Of a stretch of 42,333 nucleotides of DNA, positions 19,071 to 27,275 are shown piece after piece. The position numbers were made by a program, and so were the translations under genes. The stretch covers positions 1-42,333 of the forward strand of contig CALKHR010000046.1 of assembly GCA_937988885.1 (NCBI GenBank), written 5' to 3'. This DNA comes from an uncultured Roseiflexaceae bacterium (lineage in GTDB: Bacteria; Chloroflexota; Chloroflexia; Chloroflexales; Roseiflexaceae). Below the pieces are notes generated by a model. That model ran no database searches and was not told where the DNA came from. It saw nothing but the letters and a program-made list of their open reading frames with translations. Each line of letters opens with the position of its first letter. The stretch's first letter is position 1.

Positions 19071-19179
19071 CGGCGTGCCGAGCACTCTCAACTCGGGTGA
19101 AGAGGCCAGCATCAACGGGGAATGGCCTGTTCGCGCACCTCGCTGCCATGCTGTGGCGGTTCCCCACCGGAGGCGATAG

Positions 19180-20160
19180 ATGAATCTAGCACCTGACTTT
19201 TTATTGCGCGCCCTGTATTGGATGCGCTTGGCGCGTGCGTTCGATGACCGCGTGGTGCTGCTGCACAAGCAAGGCAAGATCGCCGGAGGCACGTTCTCAC
19301 AAATCGGCCACGAAGCGATCAGCGTTGGCGCAGCGATGACCCTGCAGGACGGCGACATCATCGCGCCGATGCACCGCGACTTGGGCGCTTACTTTGTGCG
19401 TGGCATTACGCCCCGCCGCATGATGGCGCAGGCACTGGGCCGCGCCACGGGCGTCAGCGGTGGTCGCGATGGGAATGTGCACGGCTGCGGCGACCTCAAC
19501 TTCGGCGTGATCGGCTTTATCAGCCATTTGCCGCAATCGATGCCCGTGACGGTCGGCGCGGCGATGGCCTTCGCGCTGCGGGGCGAGCCGCGCGTGGCGA
19601 TGACCTTCTTCGGCGATGGCAGCAGCAGCGAAGGTTTGGCGCACGAGGCGCTGAACTGGGCGGCTGTGTTCAATACGCCCGCTGTGTTCATCTGCGAAAA
19701 TAATCAGTACGCCTACTCCACGCCTCTCTCGCGCCAGATGCGTATCAGCGACCTGGCGGAACGGGCTGCGGGCTACGGCATGCCCGGCGTCGTCGTCGAT
19801 GGCAACGACTTCTTCGCCGTCTACGAGGCGGTGCATGCGGCGGTCGAGCGGGGACGCGCGGGCGGTGGCCCCACGCTGATCGAGTGCAAGACGATGCGCA
19901 TGCGCGGCCACGCCATCCACGACAACATGGCCTACGTGCCCCAGGAATTGCTCGACGAATGGGCGCAGCGCGACCCGATTATGCGTTTCGAGGCGGCGCT
20001 GCGCGAGCGCAATATCCTCGACGACGCCAAACTCGCCGAGATTCAGGCCCGTATCGATGCCGAGGTGGACGACGCGCAACAGTTCGCAGAGGCAAGCCCG
20101 TATCCCGACCCGTCCACGCTGGAGGTTGGTGTGTACGCCGATGAGGCCCGTGTTCTTTGA
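19180..20160 (+). CDS. Thiamine-diphosphate-dependent 2-oxoacid dehydrogenase E1 component, alpha subunit
   Basis: With the next gene this forms the E1 heterotetramer that decarboxylates a 2-oxoacid (pyruvate, or a branched-chain or acetoin-type substrate) and passes the acyl group to E2. The 326 residues contain the ThDP/Mg motif, from GDG at 145-147 to NN at 174-175 (GDGSSSEG...ENNQYAYSTP), and the conserved HRD at 65-67. GGRDGNVHG (94-102) is the active-site loop. GGAGG lies 8 nt before the ATG. The pair stands 28 bp apart with no E2 or E3 gene in the window, so substrate specificity cannot be settled; pdhA-type annotation is plausible. Codon use fits the GC-rich neighbourhood. Confidence 0.92.
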   Translation: MNLAPDFLLRALYWMRLARAFDDRVVLLHKQGKIAGGTFSQIGHEAISVGAAMTLQDGDIIAPMHRDLGAYFVRGITPRRMMAQALGRATGVSGGRDGNVHGCGDLNFGVIGFISHLPQSMPVTVGAAMAFALRGEPRVAMTFFGDGSSSEGLAHEALNWAAVFNTPAVFICENNQYAYSTPLSRQMRISDLAERAAGYGMPGVVVDGNDFFAVYEAVHAAVERGRAGGGPTLIECKTMRMRGHAIHDNMAYVPQELLDEWAQRDPIMRFEAALRERNILDDAKLAEIQARIDAEVDDAQQFAEASPYPDPSTLEVGVYADEARVL

Positions 20161-20187
20161 GTCATTGCAACGAGTAGGGAGCCAAAC

Positions 20188-21228
20188 ATGACCTGGGATC
20201 AGGGCATTCATGCACATATCACCACACTAGAGAGCGCCGATAGCACCGGACAGCGCGAGATGACCTACCTGGAGGCCATCCAAGACGCGATGCGCTACGA
20301 GATGACCCGCGACCCGGCGGTGGTGCTGATGGGCGAGGATATCGGCGTGTACGGCGGCGCATTCAAGGTGACGCAGGGCTTGCTGGAGGAGTTCGGCGAG
20401 AAGCGCGTGATCGACACGCCGATGGCCGAGTTGTGTATGCTCGGCGTGGCGAACGGCATGGCGATGATGGGCTTCCGCCCGATCGTGGAGATGCAGTTCG
20501 CCGATTTTATCTCGACTGGTTTCGACTCGATCGTGAACTTCGCCGCCACCAACCACTATCGTTGGGGCGCGGCGGTGCCGGTCGTGGTGCGTGCGCCGAG
20601 CGGCGGCGGCTTGCGGGGTGGCCCCTTCCACTCGCAGAGCCCCGAAGCTTGGTTTGTGCATACGCCGGGCCTCAAGGTGGTGGCACCCGCCACACCCGCC
20701 GATGCGCGCGGCTTGCTGCTCAGCGCCATCCGCGATCCCAACCCGGTGATCTACTTCGAGAGCAAATACCTCTACCGCTCGCTGCGCGGCCCGGTACCCA
20801 GCGGCGAGGCGGGCATCGTGCCGTTGGGTAAGGCGGCCCTGCATCGTTCCGGCGACGACCTGAGCATCATTACCTACGGCGCGATGGTGCAGGAGGCGCT
20901 GGCGGTGGCCGAGGAGCTTGAGAGGGAGGGCTACAGCGTCGATGTGCTCGATCTGCGCTCGCTCAAGCCGCTCGATGAGCAGGCCATTCTGGAGAGCGCG
21001 CGCCGCACGGGCAAAGTGCTGGTGGCGCACGAGGCGCACTTACTCTGCGGCGTGGGCGCCGAGATCGCCAGCCTGATCGCGCAGAAGGCGTTCGAGTACC
21101 TCGATGGCCCGATCGTGCGGGTGGGCGCGCCCGATGTGCCCTCGCCCTACAGCCCGCCGCTCGAAGATGCCTATCGCCCCAATCGCACCGTGATCCTGGC
21201 GGAAGCCCGCAAACTGCTTGCGTATTAA
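20188..21228 (+). CDS. 2-oxoacid dehydrogenase E1 component, beta subunit
   Basis: The 346-residue protein is the transketolase-like beta subunit that completes the E1 active site. After a short extra N-terminus the core begins MTYLEAIQDAMRYEMTRDP. It continues with VVLMGEDIGVYGGAFKVTQGL, then DTPMAEL and MQFADFIS, the conserved pyrimidine-domain pattern, and ends with the transketolase C-terminal domain (DLRSLKPLDEQAI). The start at 20188 is preceded by AGGGAG at good spacing, whereas the internal ATG at 20260 has no ribosome-binding site, so the roughly 24-residue extension is kept. Co-transcribed with the alpha subunit. Confidence 0.93.
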   Translation: MTWDQGIHAHITTLESADSTGQREMTYLEAIQDAMRYEMTRDPAVVLMGEDIGVYGGAFKVTQGLLEEFGEKRVIDTPMAELCMLGVANGMAMMGFRPIVEMQFADFISTGFDSIVNFAATNHYRWGAAVPVVVRAPSGGGLRGGPFHSQSPEAWFVHTPGLKVVAPATPADARGLLLSAIRDPNPVIYFESKYLYRSLRGPVPSGEAGIVPLGKAALHRSGDDLSIITYGAMVQEALAVAEELEREGYSVDVLDLRSLKPLDEQAILESARRTGKVLVAHEAHLLCGVGAEIASLIAQKAFEYLDGPIVRVGAPDVPSPYSPPLEDAYRPNRTVILAEARKLLAY

Positions 21229-21260
21229 TGGCCTTATTATCGATGGGAAGGTTGTGTTTA

Positions 21261-21513
21261 GAGACACGTGCGTGTCAGCATACAAAAAACGCATACAGAC
21301 CACCGAACAAGGACCATACCGAGGTACTAAACGATACCGACAAGCAGAGCGGATTTCTTGAGGTCCAGGGGCGATAAGCCCCGGCTGGGGTTTCCAAAGG
21401 GGCCGACTGCGGCCCCTCTGGGCCTGCGCAGCAGCCGAGTTGCTCGTGCGAACGCGCATTCCCACGTATAGCGCATCCCACGCTTTCGCAAAGGAGACAC
21501 GTACATCTCAGCA
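21261..21513. repeat. Imperfect 20-bp direct repeats flanking the hairpin segment
   Basis: GAGACACGTGCGTGTCAGCA at 21261-21280 and GAGACACGTACATCTCAGCA at 21494-21513 agree at 17 of 20 positions and enclose 213 bp. The first copy contains the dyad GACACG-TG-CGTGTC. They may be ends of a small element or paired binding sites. Confidence 0.55.
21365..21421. other. Pair of GC-rich hairpins, possible structured RNA
   Basis: The first hairpin has GGGGC (21368-21372), loop GATAA, GCCCC (21378-21382), with CCA/TGG pairing outside. The second is a 12-bp stem with one wobble pair: CCAAAGGGGCCG (21394-21405), loop ACTG, CGGCCCCTCTGG (21410-21421). Neither is followed by a T-run on either strand, so they are not terminators. 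Confidence 0.6.
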
Positions 21514-21609
21514 CATGTAGTACGTTGATAACTCGGCTAATCTTCGTTGCTTCCGCATTAGAATGCCTTCCAGAAAGCTTCTAAATCATTACAGCAATTG
21601 CATCTCTCG

Positions 21610-21639
21610 CGCCTGACCAAACAGGGTCAGGCGTTTTTT
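21610..21639 (+). terminator. Rho-independent terminator
   Basis: CGCCTGACC (21610-21618) pairs with GGTCAGGCG (21625-21633) around a 6-nt loop and is followed by TTTTTT. It ends rightward transcription about 380 bp beyond the E1 beta stop, so it may belong to a separate small RNA or a long 3' UTR. Confidence 0.9.
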
Positions 21640-21695
21640 ATGCTCTGTCGTTTTGCGCTTTGTATGCCAAATGTTTACGGTTTGTATGTATTTTG

Positions 21696-21724
21696 TTGAG
21701 TTACAAAAGAAGCACTTGTATTAC
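21696..21724 (+). promoter_or_regulatory. Sigma-70-type promoter of the histidine kinase gene
   Basis: TTGAGT (21696-21701) and TATTAC (21719-21724) are 17 bp apart, about 75 bp before the kinase ATG and just after a terminator. Confidence 0.55.
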
Positions 21725-21800
21725 ACTAGGCGCTTAGGACTCAACAATACAACTCTAACAGTTCAAGTTCGTATTGCCGTTTACAATCTCGATTTGCGCG

Positions 21801-23366
21801 ATGAACAAGCTCTTTTTGAGACATAGAAATCGGCTTTCGCATCCACTGTTCGATTTGCTCGTGATTGTTCTCGCAATCATCGGTTTGTTCATTCTGGCAG
21901 GCTTCATCGGCATTGGACGCTCACTGCACGAGTTGTCGCTCTTTTCATTTTGGAACTTGGACGTGTTATCGATACTATTGGGCCTGTTGGCGCTTGGTTT
22001 TGGCGTGTATGCGCGGCGGCGTTGGAGCGATTTGGAGAAAGAGGTCGCCGAACGACGGCGCACCGAGGCCGCGCTGCGTATGTCCGAGCTACAACATCGG
22101 CAACTGCTTGAAGCAACCAACCGCCAAGCCCAAGAGTTGTCGCTACTGAATCGCGTCATCGCAGCGGCAGCCTCCCCCCGCGAAGCCACCGAAGTCCTCT
22201 CGCTCGTGTGCGAAGAGTTGACGCGCACCTTACATCTGCCGCAAGCCGCCGCCGCCCTGCTGAGCGAAGATGGCGAAACGCTCACCGTCGTAGCCGAGTA
22301 TTACGACGAGGGACGCCCCTCCGCCAAAGGCGCGGTCATCTCGGTGCGCAACAACCCCGCCACGCGCTACGTGCTGACGCATCGCCGCCCGCTTGTGCTC
22401 TCGGATGCGCAAACCGACCCCCGCCAAGCCGCCTTTCAAGACCTCGCGCGGACGCGCGGCACCGTGTCGTTGTTGATTGTCCCGCTTGTTATCCGCGATA
22501 AAGTGGTGGGCACCTTGGGGCTCGATGCGCTTGAGAATCGCTATTTCAGCACCGAGGAGATCGATCTAGTGATGCGCGTGGCGACGGCGGTGGGCCAGGC
22601 GCTAGAGAAGGCGTTCCTCTACGCCGAGTTGCAGCGCGAACTGAACGAGCGCAAGCAGGTGGAGCGCCTAAAGGATGAGTTTATCGCCACGGTGAGCCAC
22701 GAATTGCGCACTCCGCTCACCTCGATACGGGGCGCGCTTGGCCTGATCGCTGGTGGCGTGACTGGCGAATTGCCCACGCAGACGATGGCGATGATCAAAA
22801 TCGCGCAAACGAACAGCGATCGACTGTTGCGCCTGATCAACGACATTCTCGATATTGAGAGGATCGAGGCCAACGAACTGATCCTCGATCTTCAGCCGTT
22901 GAACGTTATTCCGCTGATCGATCAGGCGATTGCGGCGAACCGTCCGTATGCGCAGCAACTTGGGGTGCACGTTGTGCTCGAAAGCTCGCCGTCCGATGTG
23001 ATCGTGCAGGCCGACGCTGAGCGTTTGATACAGGTGTTGAATAATCTGCTGGCGAACGCCGCCAAGTTTTCGCCCCCTGATGGTGTGGTATTGGTACGGG
23101 TGACGCGCCACGATTCTTATGCTCGAATTGCGGTGGCGGACTCTGGCCCTGGCATACCGGAGGAGTTCCGTGGCCGCATCTTCCAAAAGTTTGCGCAGGC
23201 CGATTCGTCGGATACGCGCCAGAAGGGCGGTACGGGCCTGGGCTTGAGCATCGCAAAGTCGTTGGTGGAACGCTTGGGCGGGCGGATCAGCTACGAGACA
23301 AGCGAAGGCGTTGGCACAACATTTTACGTTGATCTGCCGTTAATCGATGCGAGTGTATCGCGCTAA
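21801..23366 (+). CDS. Membrane-bound GAF-domain sensor histidine kinase
   Basis: The 521-residue protein has two N-terminal membrane segments (about 17-40 and 53-70), a short coiled coil (75-115) and a GAF domain (about 125-275). A HisKA domain follows with the phospho-accepting His300 in VSHELRTPLTSIRGAL. The HATPase domain shows the N box NNLLANAAKFSPPDG (414-428), G1 DSGPGIP (447-453), F box IFQKFAQAD and G2 GGTGLGLSI. All kinase motifs are intact. ATG at 21801 is chosen over an upstream TTG at 21774; neither has a strong ribosome-binding site. No response regulator is adjacent, so it is an orphan kinase with unknown signal and partner. Confidence 0.93.
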   Translation: MNKLFLRHRNRLSHPLFDLLVIVLAIIGLFILAGFIGIGRSLHELSLFSFWNLDVLSILLGLLALGFGVYARRRWSDLEKEVAERRRTEAALRMSELQHRQLLEATNRQAQELSLLNRVIAAAASPREATEVLSLVCEELTRTLHLPQAAAALLSEDGETLTVVAEYYDEGRPSAKGAVISVRNNPATRYVLTHRRPLVLSDAQTDPRQAAFQDLARTRGTVSLLIVPLVIRDKVVGTLGLDALENRYFSTEEIDLVMRVATAVGQALEKAFLYAELQRELNERKQVERLKDEFIATVSHELRTPLTSIRGALGLIAGGVTGELPTQTMAMIKIAQTNSDRLLRLINDILDIERIEANELILDLQPLNVIPLIDQAIAANRPYAQQLGVHVVLESSPSDVIVQADAERLIQVLNNLLANAAKFSPPDGVVLVRVTRHDSYARIAVADSGPGIPEEFRGRIFQKFAQADSSDTRQKGGTGLGLSIAKSLVERLGGRISYETSEGVGTTFYVDLPLIDASVSR

Positions 23367-23631
23367 GGAGCTTCAAGGTGTTAAAAACATGATACACTAT
23401 AATTAGCTGCTCGATCTCTGAGTTCCGATAGTATCGATACATGCTATTGTAACCTCCAACATCTGCGATGTTGCCGAGATTCTGCTCATGATGAACGTTC
23501 CAAATCTCTCCATCAGTTCCCCGGACATCGTACCGCTTAATCATAGAACCAGGGCCTTTATCACTATTTTTTAACAAGTAGTGGTGTGTTCGATGTGCTA
23601 TATGTTATCGTAACTATGGAGATGATCACTC

Positions 23632-24306
23632 ATGACACAATACCGTCGCTCATTCACAGGACGCCCATGGAATGTTCGATTCATCGCCGTAATATCGATT
23701 GTATTATTTCTTAGTGGATGTTTATCACCCGATACGCCATCTTCTGCCGTTCCCTGGCAAATCCAGCAGAAGATGATACGTGAAGCAGTCGATCAAGTTG
23801 CACCCGATGCCTTTTTATTGAGTGGCGTTGTGTTATTAGAGACATCCATCTACGATGATCAACATAGCTTGGATGTTTCTCTCTCCTATATTCGACCATC
23901 AGGCGAACTGATCACGGTCGTTTATGAAGATACACAGATTACTTCTACGCTGAAAGTCTTACCAAGTCGCGGCTATTTCGACCCTTCACTCTCTTCCAAG
24001 CCATTGCCAACGGAAGAACGTATCGCCAACTGGATGCAAATTAGCCCATCGGAAGCATTAGCAGTGACGCTTGCTGAGGGACGCGCGTTTTTGGAAGAGC
24101 ATCAAAGCTCCCAGGACCCTGTCTTGGCTTTGTATACTGATGTCGAAGATGTGTTTGGTATCCCGGCTGCTTGGTATGTCTCATATTTTGCACCTCCTCA
24201 CCAGTTACGCCTTTGGGTCCATGCTCAGACTGGCGAAATAGTAGGGCGCACCAATGGTTCACTCTACCCAACGCCTGCATATGCGCCGCCGACCGCTACC
24301 CCGTAG
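23632..24306 (+). CDS. Predicted lipoprotein with a PepSY-like C-terminal region
   Basis: The 224-residue protein has a basic N-terminus, a hydrophobic stretch (17-28) and a lipobox LSGC ending at Cys30, so it should be exported and lipid-anchored. The C-terminal part (about 155-210, with WYVSYFAPPHQLRLWVHAQ then TGEIVG) resembles a PepSY-like beta fold, and the tail is Pro/Thr-rich. GGAG lies 10 nt before the ATG. Its GC content is visibly lower than that of the flanking operons. I recognise no specific family and no function can be given. It stands alone between the histidine kinase and a terminator shared with sdhB. Confidence 0.75.
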   Translation: MTQYRRSFTGRPWNVRFIAVISIVLFLSGCLSPDTPSSAVPWQIQQKMIREAVDQVAPDAFLLSGVVLLETSIYDDQHSLDVSLSYIRPSGELITVVYEDTQITSTLKVLPSRGYFDPSLSSKPLPTEERIANWMQISPSEALAVTLAEGRAFLEEHQSSQDPVLALYTDVEDVFGIPAAWYVSYFAPPHQLRLWVHAQTGEIVGRTNGSLYPTPAYAPPTATP

Positions 24307-24359
24307 GCGATACCCCGCTGCCGCAAGCGAAACGGCATTTCAATAGAAACCAACACAAA

Positions 24360-24389
24360 ACGCCCACCCCAGTCAATCGGGGTGGGCGT
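24360..24389. terminator. Bidirectional terminator between lipoprotein gene and sdhB
   Basis: CGCCCACCCC (24361-24370) pairs with GGGGTGGGCG (24379-24388), extended by an A-T pair. On the minus strand it is followed by TTTTGTGTTGG, so it best serves the sdh operon; the plus strand has a weaker TCTGTTTG. Confidence 0.85.
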
Positions 24390-24402
24390 CTGTTTGAAGC
24401 GA

Positions 24403-25155
24403 TTAGGCTTTCGTGCCCTTCAGCGTGGCCACCAACAGGTCGCGGTTGAGGCGGGCGATGAAGTCCAGCGGGATCTCCTTCGGGCAGACCGCCGCACACT
24501 CGCCAATATTGGTGCAGCCGCCGAAGCCCTCTTCCTCCATCTGCTCAACCATGCGCACCACGCGGGTATAGCGCTCGGGTTGGCCCTGCGGGAGCACGCC
24601 CAAGTGCGTGACCTTTGCAGCAACGAACAGCATCGCTGAGGCGTTCGGGCAGGCCGCCACACACGCGCCACAGCCGATGCAGGCCGCAGCATCCATCGCG
24701 ACATCGGCATCCTTCTTGGGGATCGGGATCGCGTTGGCATCGGGGGCGCCGCCGGTCGAGGCCGAGATAAAGCCGCCCGCAGCGATGATGCGGTCGAAGG
24801 CCGAACGATCGACCACCAAGTCCTTGATCACTGGGAAGGCCTGGGCGCGCCAAGGCTCAATGGTGATCTCATCGCCGTCCTTGAAGTGGCGCATATGCAA
24901 CTGGCAGGCGGTGGTGGCGCGCTCGGGACCGTGGGCCACACCGTTGATCATCACACCGCACATGCCACAGATACCTTCGCGACAGTCGTGGTCGAAGGCG
25001 ATCGGCTCTTGGCCCTGCTCGATCAAGCCTTCGTTGACCACGTCTAGCATTTCGAGAAACGACATATCGGGGCTGATATCCTTCGCGGGATACGTGACAA
25101 GTTCGCCCTTGTCTTTGCCGTTCTTCTGCCGCCAGACATGCAGAGTTAAGTTCAT
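24403..25155 (-). CDS. sdhB: Succinate dehydrogenase (or fumarate reductase) iron-sulfur subunit
   Basis: SdhB carries electrons from the flavin in SdhA to the quinone at SdhC on the cytoplasmic side of the membrane. Its 250 residues hold the [2Fe-2S] cysteines 58, 63, 66 and 84 (CREGICGMCG), the [4Fe-4S] set CIGCGACVAACP (Cys159, 162, 165, 169) and the third-cluster set Cys214, 220 and 224 (CTNIGECAAVCP). The long form and order C-A-B fit the menaquinone-linked class with a single di-heme membrane subunit. GGAG precedes the ATG by 8 nt. It is the last gene of its operon and ends before a strong terminator. Confidence 0.97.
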   Translation of the reverse strand: MNLTLHVWRQKNGKDKGELVTYPAKDISPDMSFLEMLDVVNEGLIEQGQEPIAFDHDCREGICGMCGVMINGVAHGPERATTACQLHMRHFKDGDEITIEPWRAQAFPVIKDLVVDRSAFDRIIAAGGFISASTGGAPDANAIPIPKKDADVAMDAAACIGCGACVAACPNASAMLFVAAKVTHLGVLPQGQPERYTRVVRMVEQMEEEGFGGCTNIGECAAVCPKEIPLDFIARLNRDLLVATLKGTKA

Positions 25156-25221
25156 AATCTATCTCCAAACCAGAACACAACGTTCCGCGAACCTATGAGT
25201 TCGGGCAACCTCGTGTTTGTG

Positions 25222-27204
25222 CTACTTGTAGCTTCGCTGTGACGGATGGACGTACTCGAAATGCAGCGGCTCTTTGTGCAAGATCGGCGCATTGCCCTCG
25301 CCGTTGTACTGCCACGCTGCCACATAGCTAAAGTTCTCGTCGTCGCGCAGGGCCTCGCCATCTGGCGTCTGGTACTCCTCGCGGAAGTGGCCACCGCACG
25401 ACTCGTTGCGGTGCAACGCATCGATACACATCAGCTCGGCGAGTTCGAGGAAGTCGGCCACGCGACCCGCCTTCTCAAGCGACTGGTTCAGCTCATCGCC
25501 CGAACCCGGCACATTCACATTCTCCCAGAACTCGGCCCGGATCTCGGGGATGCGCTTCAGCGCCTCTTTGAGGCTGGCCTCGGTACGAGACATACCGCAG
25601 TTATCCCACATGATCTTGCCAAGCTCGCGGTGGAACGAATCGACCGTGCGCTTGCCCTTGATGCTGAGCAGGCGGTTGGTGCGCTGTTTGACCTCGAACT
25701 CAGCCTCGACGAAGGCCGGATGCGAAGTATCGATCTTTTCGAGTTTGGTTTGCGCCAAGTAGTCGCCAACCGTCGCGGGCAGCACGAAGTAGCCATCGGC
25801 CAAACCCTGCATCAGCGCGCTCGCGCCCAAGCGGTTCGCGCCGTGGTCCGAGAAGTTCGCCTCACCGGCCACGTACAGGCCAGGGATGGTGCTCATCAGG
25901 TTGTAATCGACCCACAAGCCACCCATGGTGTAGTGAACAGCGGGGTAGATGCGCATCGGCACCTCGTAGGGGTTCTCGCCCGTGATGCGCTCGTACATAT
26001 CGAACAGGTTGCCGTAGCGCTCGCGGATGATGTTGACACCCAAGCGCTTGATCGCGTCGCTGAAGTCGAGGTACACACCGCGACCACCTGGGCCGACGCC
26101 GCGGCCCTCGTCGCAGACCACCTTCGCCGCGCGCGAAGCCACGTCGCGGGGCACCAAGTTACCGAAGCTCGGGTAGCGGCGCTCCAAGTAGTAATCGCGC
26201 TCAGACTCGGGGATCAGATTCGGGGCGCGCTTATCGTTCGGATCGAGCGGCACCCACACGCGACCATCGTTGCGCAACGACTCGCTCATCAGCGTCAGCT
26301 TCGATTGGTGATCGCCGCTGACGGGGATGCAGGTCGGGTGGATCTGCGTAAAGCAGGGGTTGGCGAAGAACGCGCCCTTCTTGTGAGCGCGCCAGATCGC
26401 GGTGGCATTGCAGCCCTTAGCATTGGTCGAGAGATAGAACACGTTGCCGTAGCCGCCAGTCGCCAGCACCACCACATCGGCAGCGTGCGACTCGATCTCG
26501 CCAGTGACCATATCGCGCACCACGATGCCGCGCGCTCGGCCATTGATGATCACAGGCTCAAGCATCTCGTGGCGGGGGAACATCTGCACTTTGCCCAGGC
26601 CGATCTGGCGTTCCAAGGCCTGGTATGCGCCGAGCAGCAACTGCTGGCCGGTTTGACCACGGGCGTAGAAGGTGCGCGACACCTGGGCGCCACCGAACGA
26701 GCGGGTATCGAGCAGACCGCCGTACTCGCGGGCGAAGGGCACGCCCTGCGCAACACACTGGTCGATGATGTTGAGGCTGATCTGCGCCAGGCGATACACG
26801 TTGGCCTCGCGGGCGCGGTAGTCGCCGCCCTTGACGGTGTCGTAGAACAGGCGGAACACGCTATCGCCGTCGTTGCGGTAATTCTTAGCTGCGTTGATAC
26901 CGCCCTGAGCAGCGATCGAGTGGGCGCGTCGCGGGCTATCCTGGTAGCAGAAGCACTTGACGTTGTAGCCAAGCTCGGCCAACGATGCCGCTGCCGAAGC
27001 GCCGGCCAAGCCACTGCCGACCACGATGATCGTAAAGCGGCGCTTGTTGGCCGGGTTGACCAACTTCAGATTAAACTTATGCCGATCCCACTTGTCCTCG
27101 ATCGGACCATCGGGGATTTTCGCATCGAGTACTACCTGATATGTCGTTGCAGGCTTGACGTCAGTGTCGGTAGCTGTAAGATTTTTTGTGGTTTCAACTG
27201 CCAT
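25222..27204 (-). CDS. sdhA: Succinate dehydrogenase (or fumarate reductase) flavoprotein subunit
   Basis: SdhA oxidises succinate to fumarate with a covalently bound FAD. The 660-residue protein shows the dinucleotide-binding GSGLAG (63-68), His95 within HSIAAQGGINAA where the FAD is attached, and the substrate-site segments TQIHPTCIP and VPRDVAS. AVHYTMGGLWVDYN and GANRLGASALMQGLADGYFV follow, as expected. The first roughly 50 residues are an extension before the FAD domain. AGGAG lies 10 nt before the ATG. It stands between sdhC and sdhB on the same strand, with gaps of about 70 bp that hold ribosome-binding sites. Confidence 0.97.
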   Translation of the reverse strand: MAVETTKNLTATDTDVKPATTYQVVLDAKIPDGPIEDKWDRHKFNLKLVNPANKRRFTIIVVGSGLAGASAAASLAELGYNVKCFCYQDSPRRAHSIAAQGGINAAKNYRNDGDSVFRLFYDTVKGGDYRAREANVYRLAQISLNIIDQCVAQGVPFAREYGGLLDTRSFGGAQVSRTFYARGQTGQQLLLGAYQALERQIGLGKVQMFPRHEMLEPVIINGRARGIVVRDMVTGEIESHAADVVVLATGGYGNVFYLSTNAKGCNATAIWRAHKKGAFFANPCFTQIHPTCIPVSGDHQSKLTLMSESLRNDGRVWVPLDPNDKRAPNLIPESERDYYLERRYPSFGNLVPRDVASRAAKVVCDEGRGVGPGGRGVYLDFSDAIKRLGVNIIRERYGNLFDMYERITGENPYEVPMRIYPAVHYTMGGLWVDYNLMSTIPGLYVAGEANFSDHGANRLGASALMQGLADGYFVLPATVGDYLAQTKLEKIDTSHPAFVEAEFEVKQRTNRLLSIKGKRTVDSFHRELGKIMWDNCGMSRTEASLKEALKRIPEIRAEFWENVNVPGSGDELNQSLEKAGRVADFLELAELMCIDALHRNESCGGHFREEYQTPDGEALRDDENFSYVAAWQYNGEGNAPILHKEPLHFEYVHPSQRSYK

Positions 27205-27275
27205 AGCAGTCTTCTCCTGAAGCTAGAGCGAAGTGCGTGGCGGAAGCGTATGGCTGTTGCGCACTACACAACGAC

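Larger units (their letters stand above)
18611..19179. other. 569-bp divergent non-coding region between cas operon and E1 genes
   Basis: The region holds the divergent promoters for the cas operon (minus) and the E1 operon (plus). On the cas side no convincing -35/-10 pair is visible. An imperfect dyad GCGTAC-N8-GTATGC lies around 18643-18662 and could be a regulator site. The middle is AT-rich (18811-18870). Two tRNA anticodon-arm-like elements lie at 18938-18960 and 18989-19012, and an extended -10 at 19062-19070. A reading frame starting with TTG at 18877 crosses these elements and lacks coding character. Confidence 0.7.
21229..21800 (+). other. Structured non-coding region between E1 beta and the histidine kinase
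   Basis: No protein-coding frame here has a ribosome-binding site. From left to right there is an imperfect 20-bp direct repeat (21261-21280 and 21494-21513, 17 of 20 identical) enclosing two strong hairpins at 21365-21388 and 21394-21421. A rho-independent terminator at 21610-21639 and a promoter at 21696-21724 follow. The segment could be a long 3' UTR, an unrecognised small RNA, or a small inserted element. It matches no RNA family that I can name. Confidence 0.6.

Noticed and set aside
19157..19167. CGGTTCCCCAC resembles the start of the CRISPR repeat (plus strand) and could be a pseudo-repeat of a CreA-like RNA
   Set aside because: Only 11 bases match, with a 3-base deletion, in a GC-rich leader right before a ribosome-binding site; too weak to claim.
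18877..19179. 100-codon plus-strand frame starting with TTG across the tRNA-like elements
   Set aside because: It has no resemblance to known proteins, an odd Cys/Arg-rich composition, and ends inside the E1 leader after crossing its promoter.
23287..23577. 96-codon minus-strand frame overlapping the histidine kinase 3' end
   Set aside because: It begins with TTG without a clear ribosome-binding site and overlaps about 80 bp of a well-supported gene. An internal ATG at 23544 leaves a small possibility of a real peptide.
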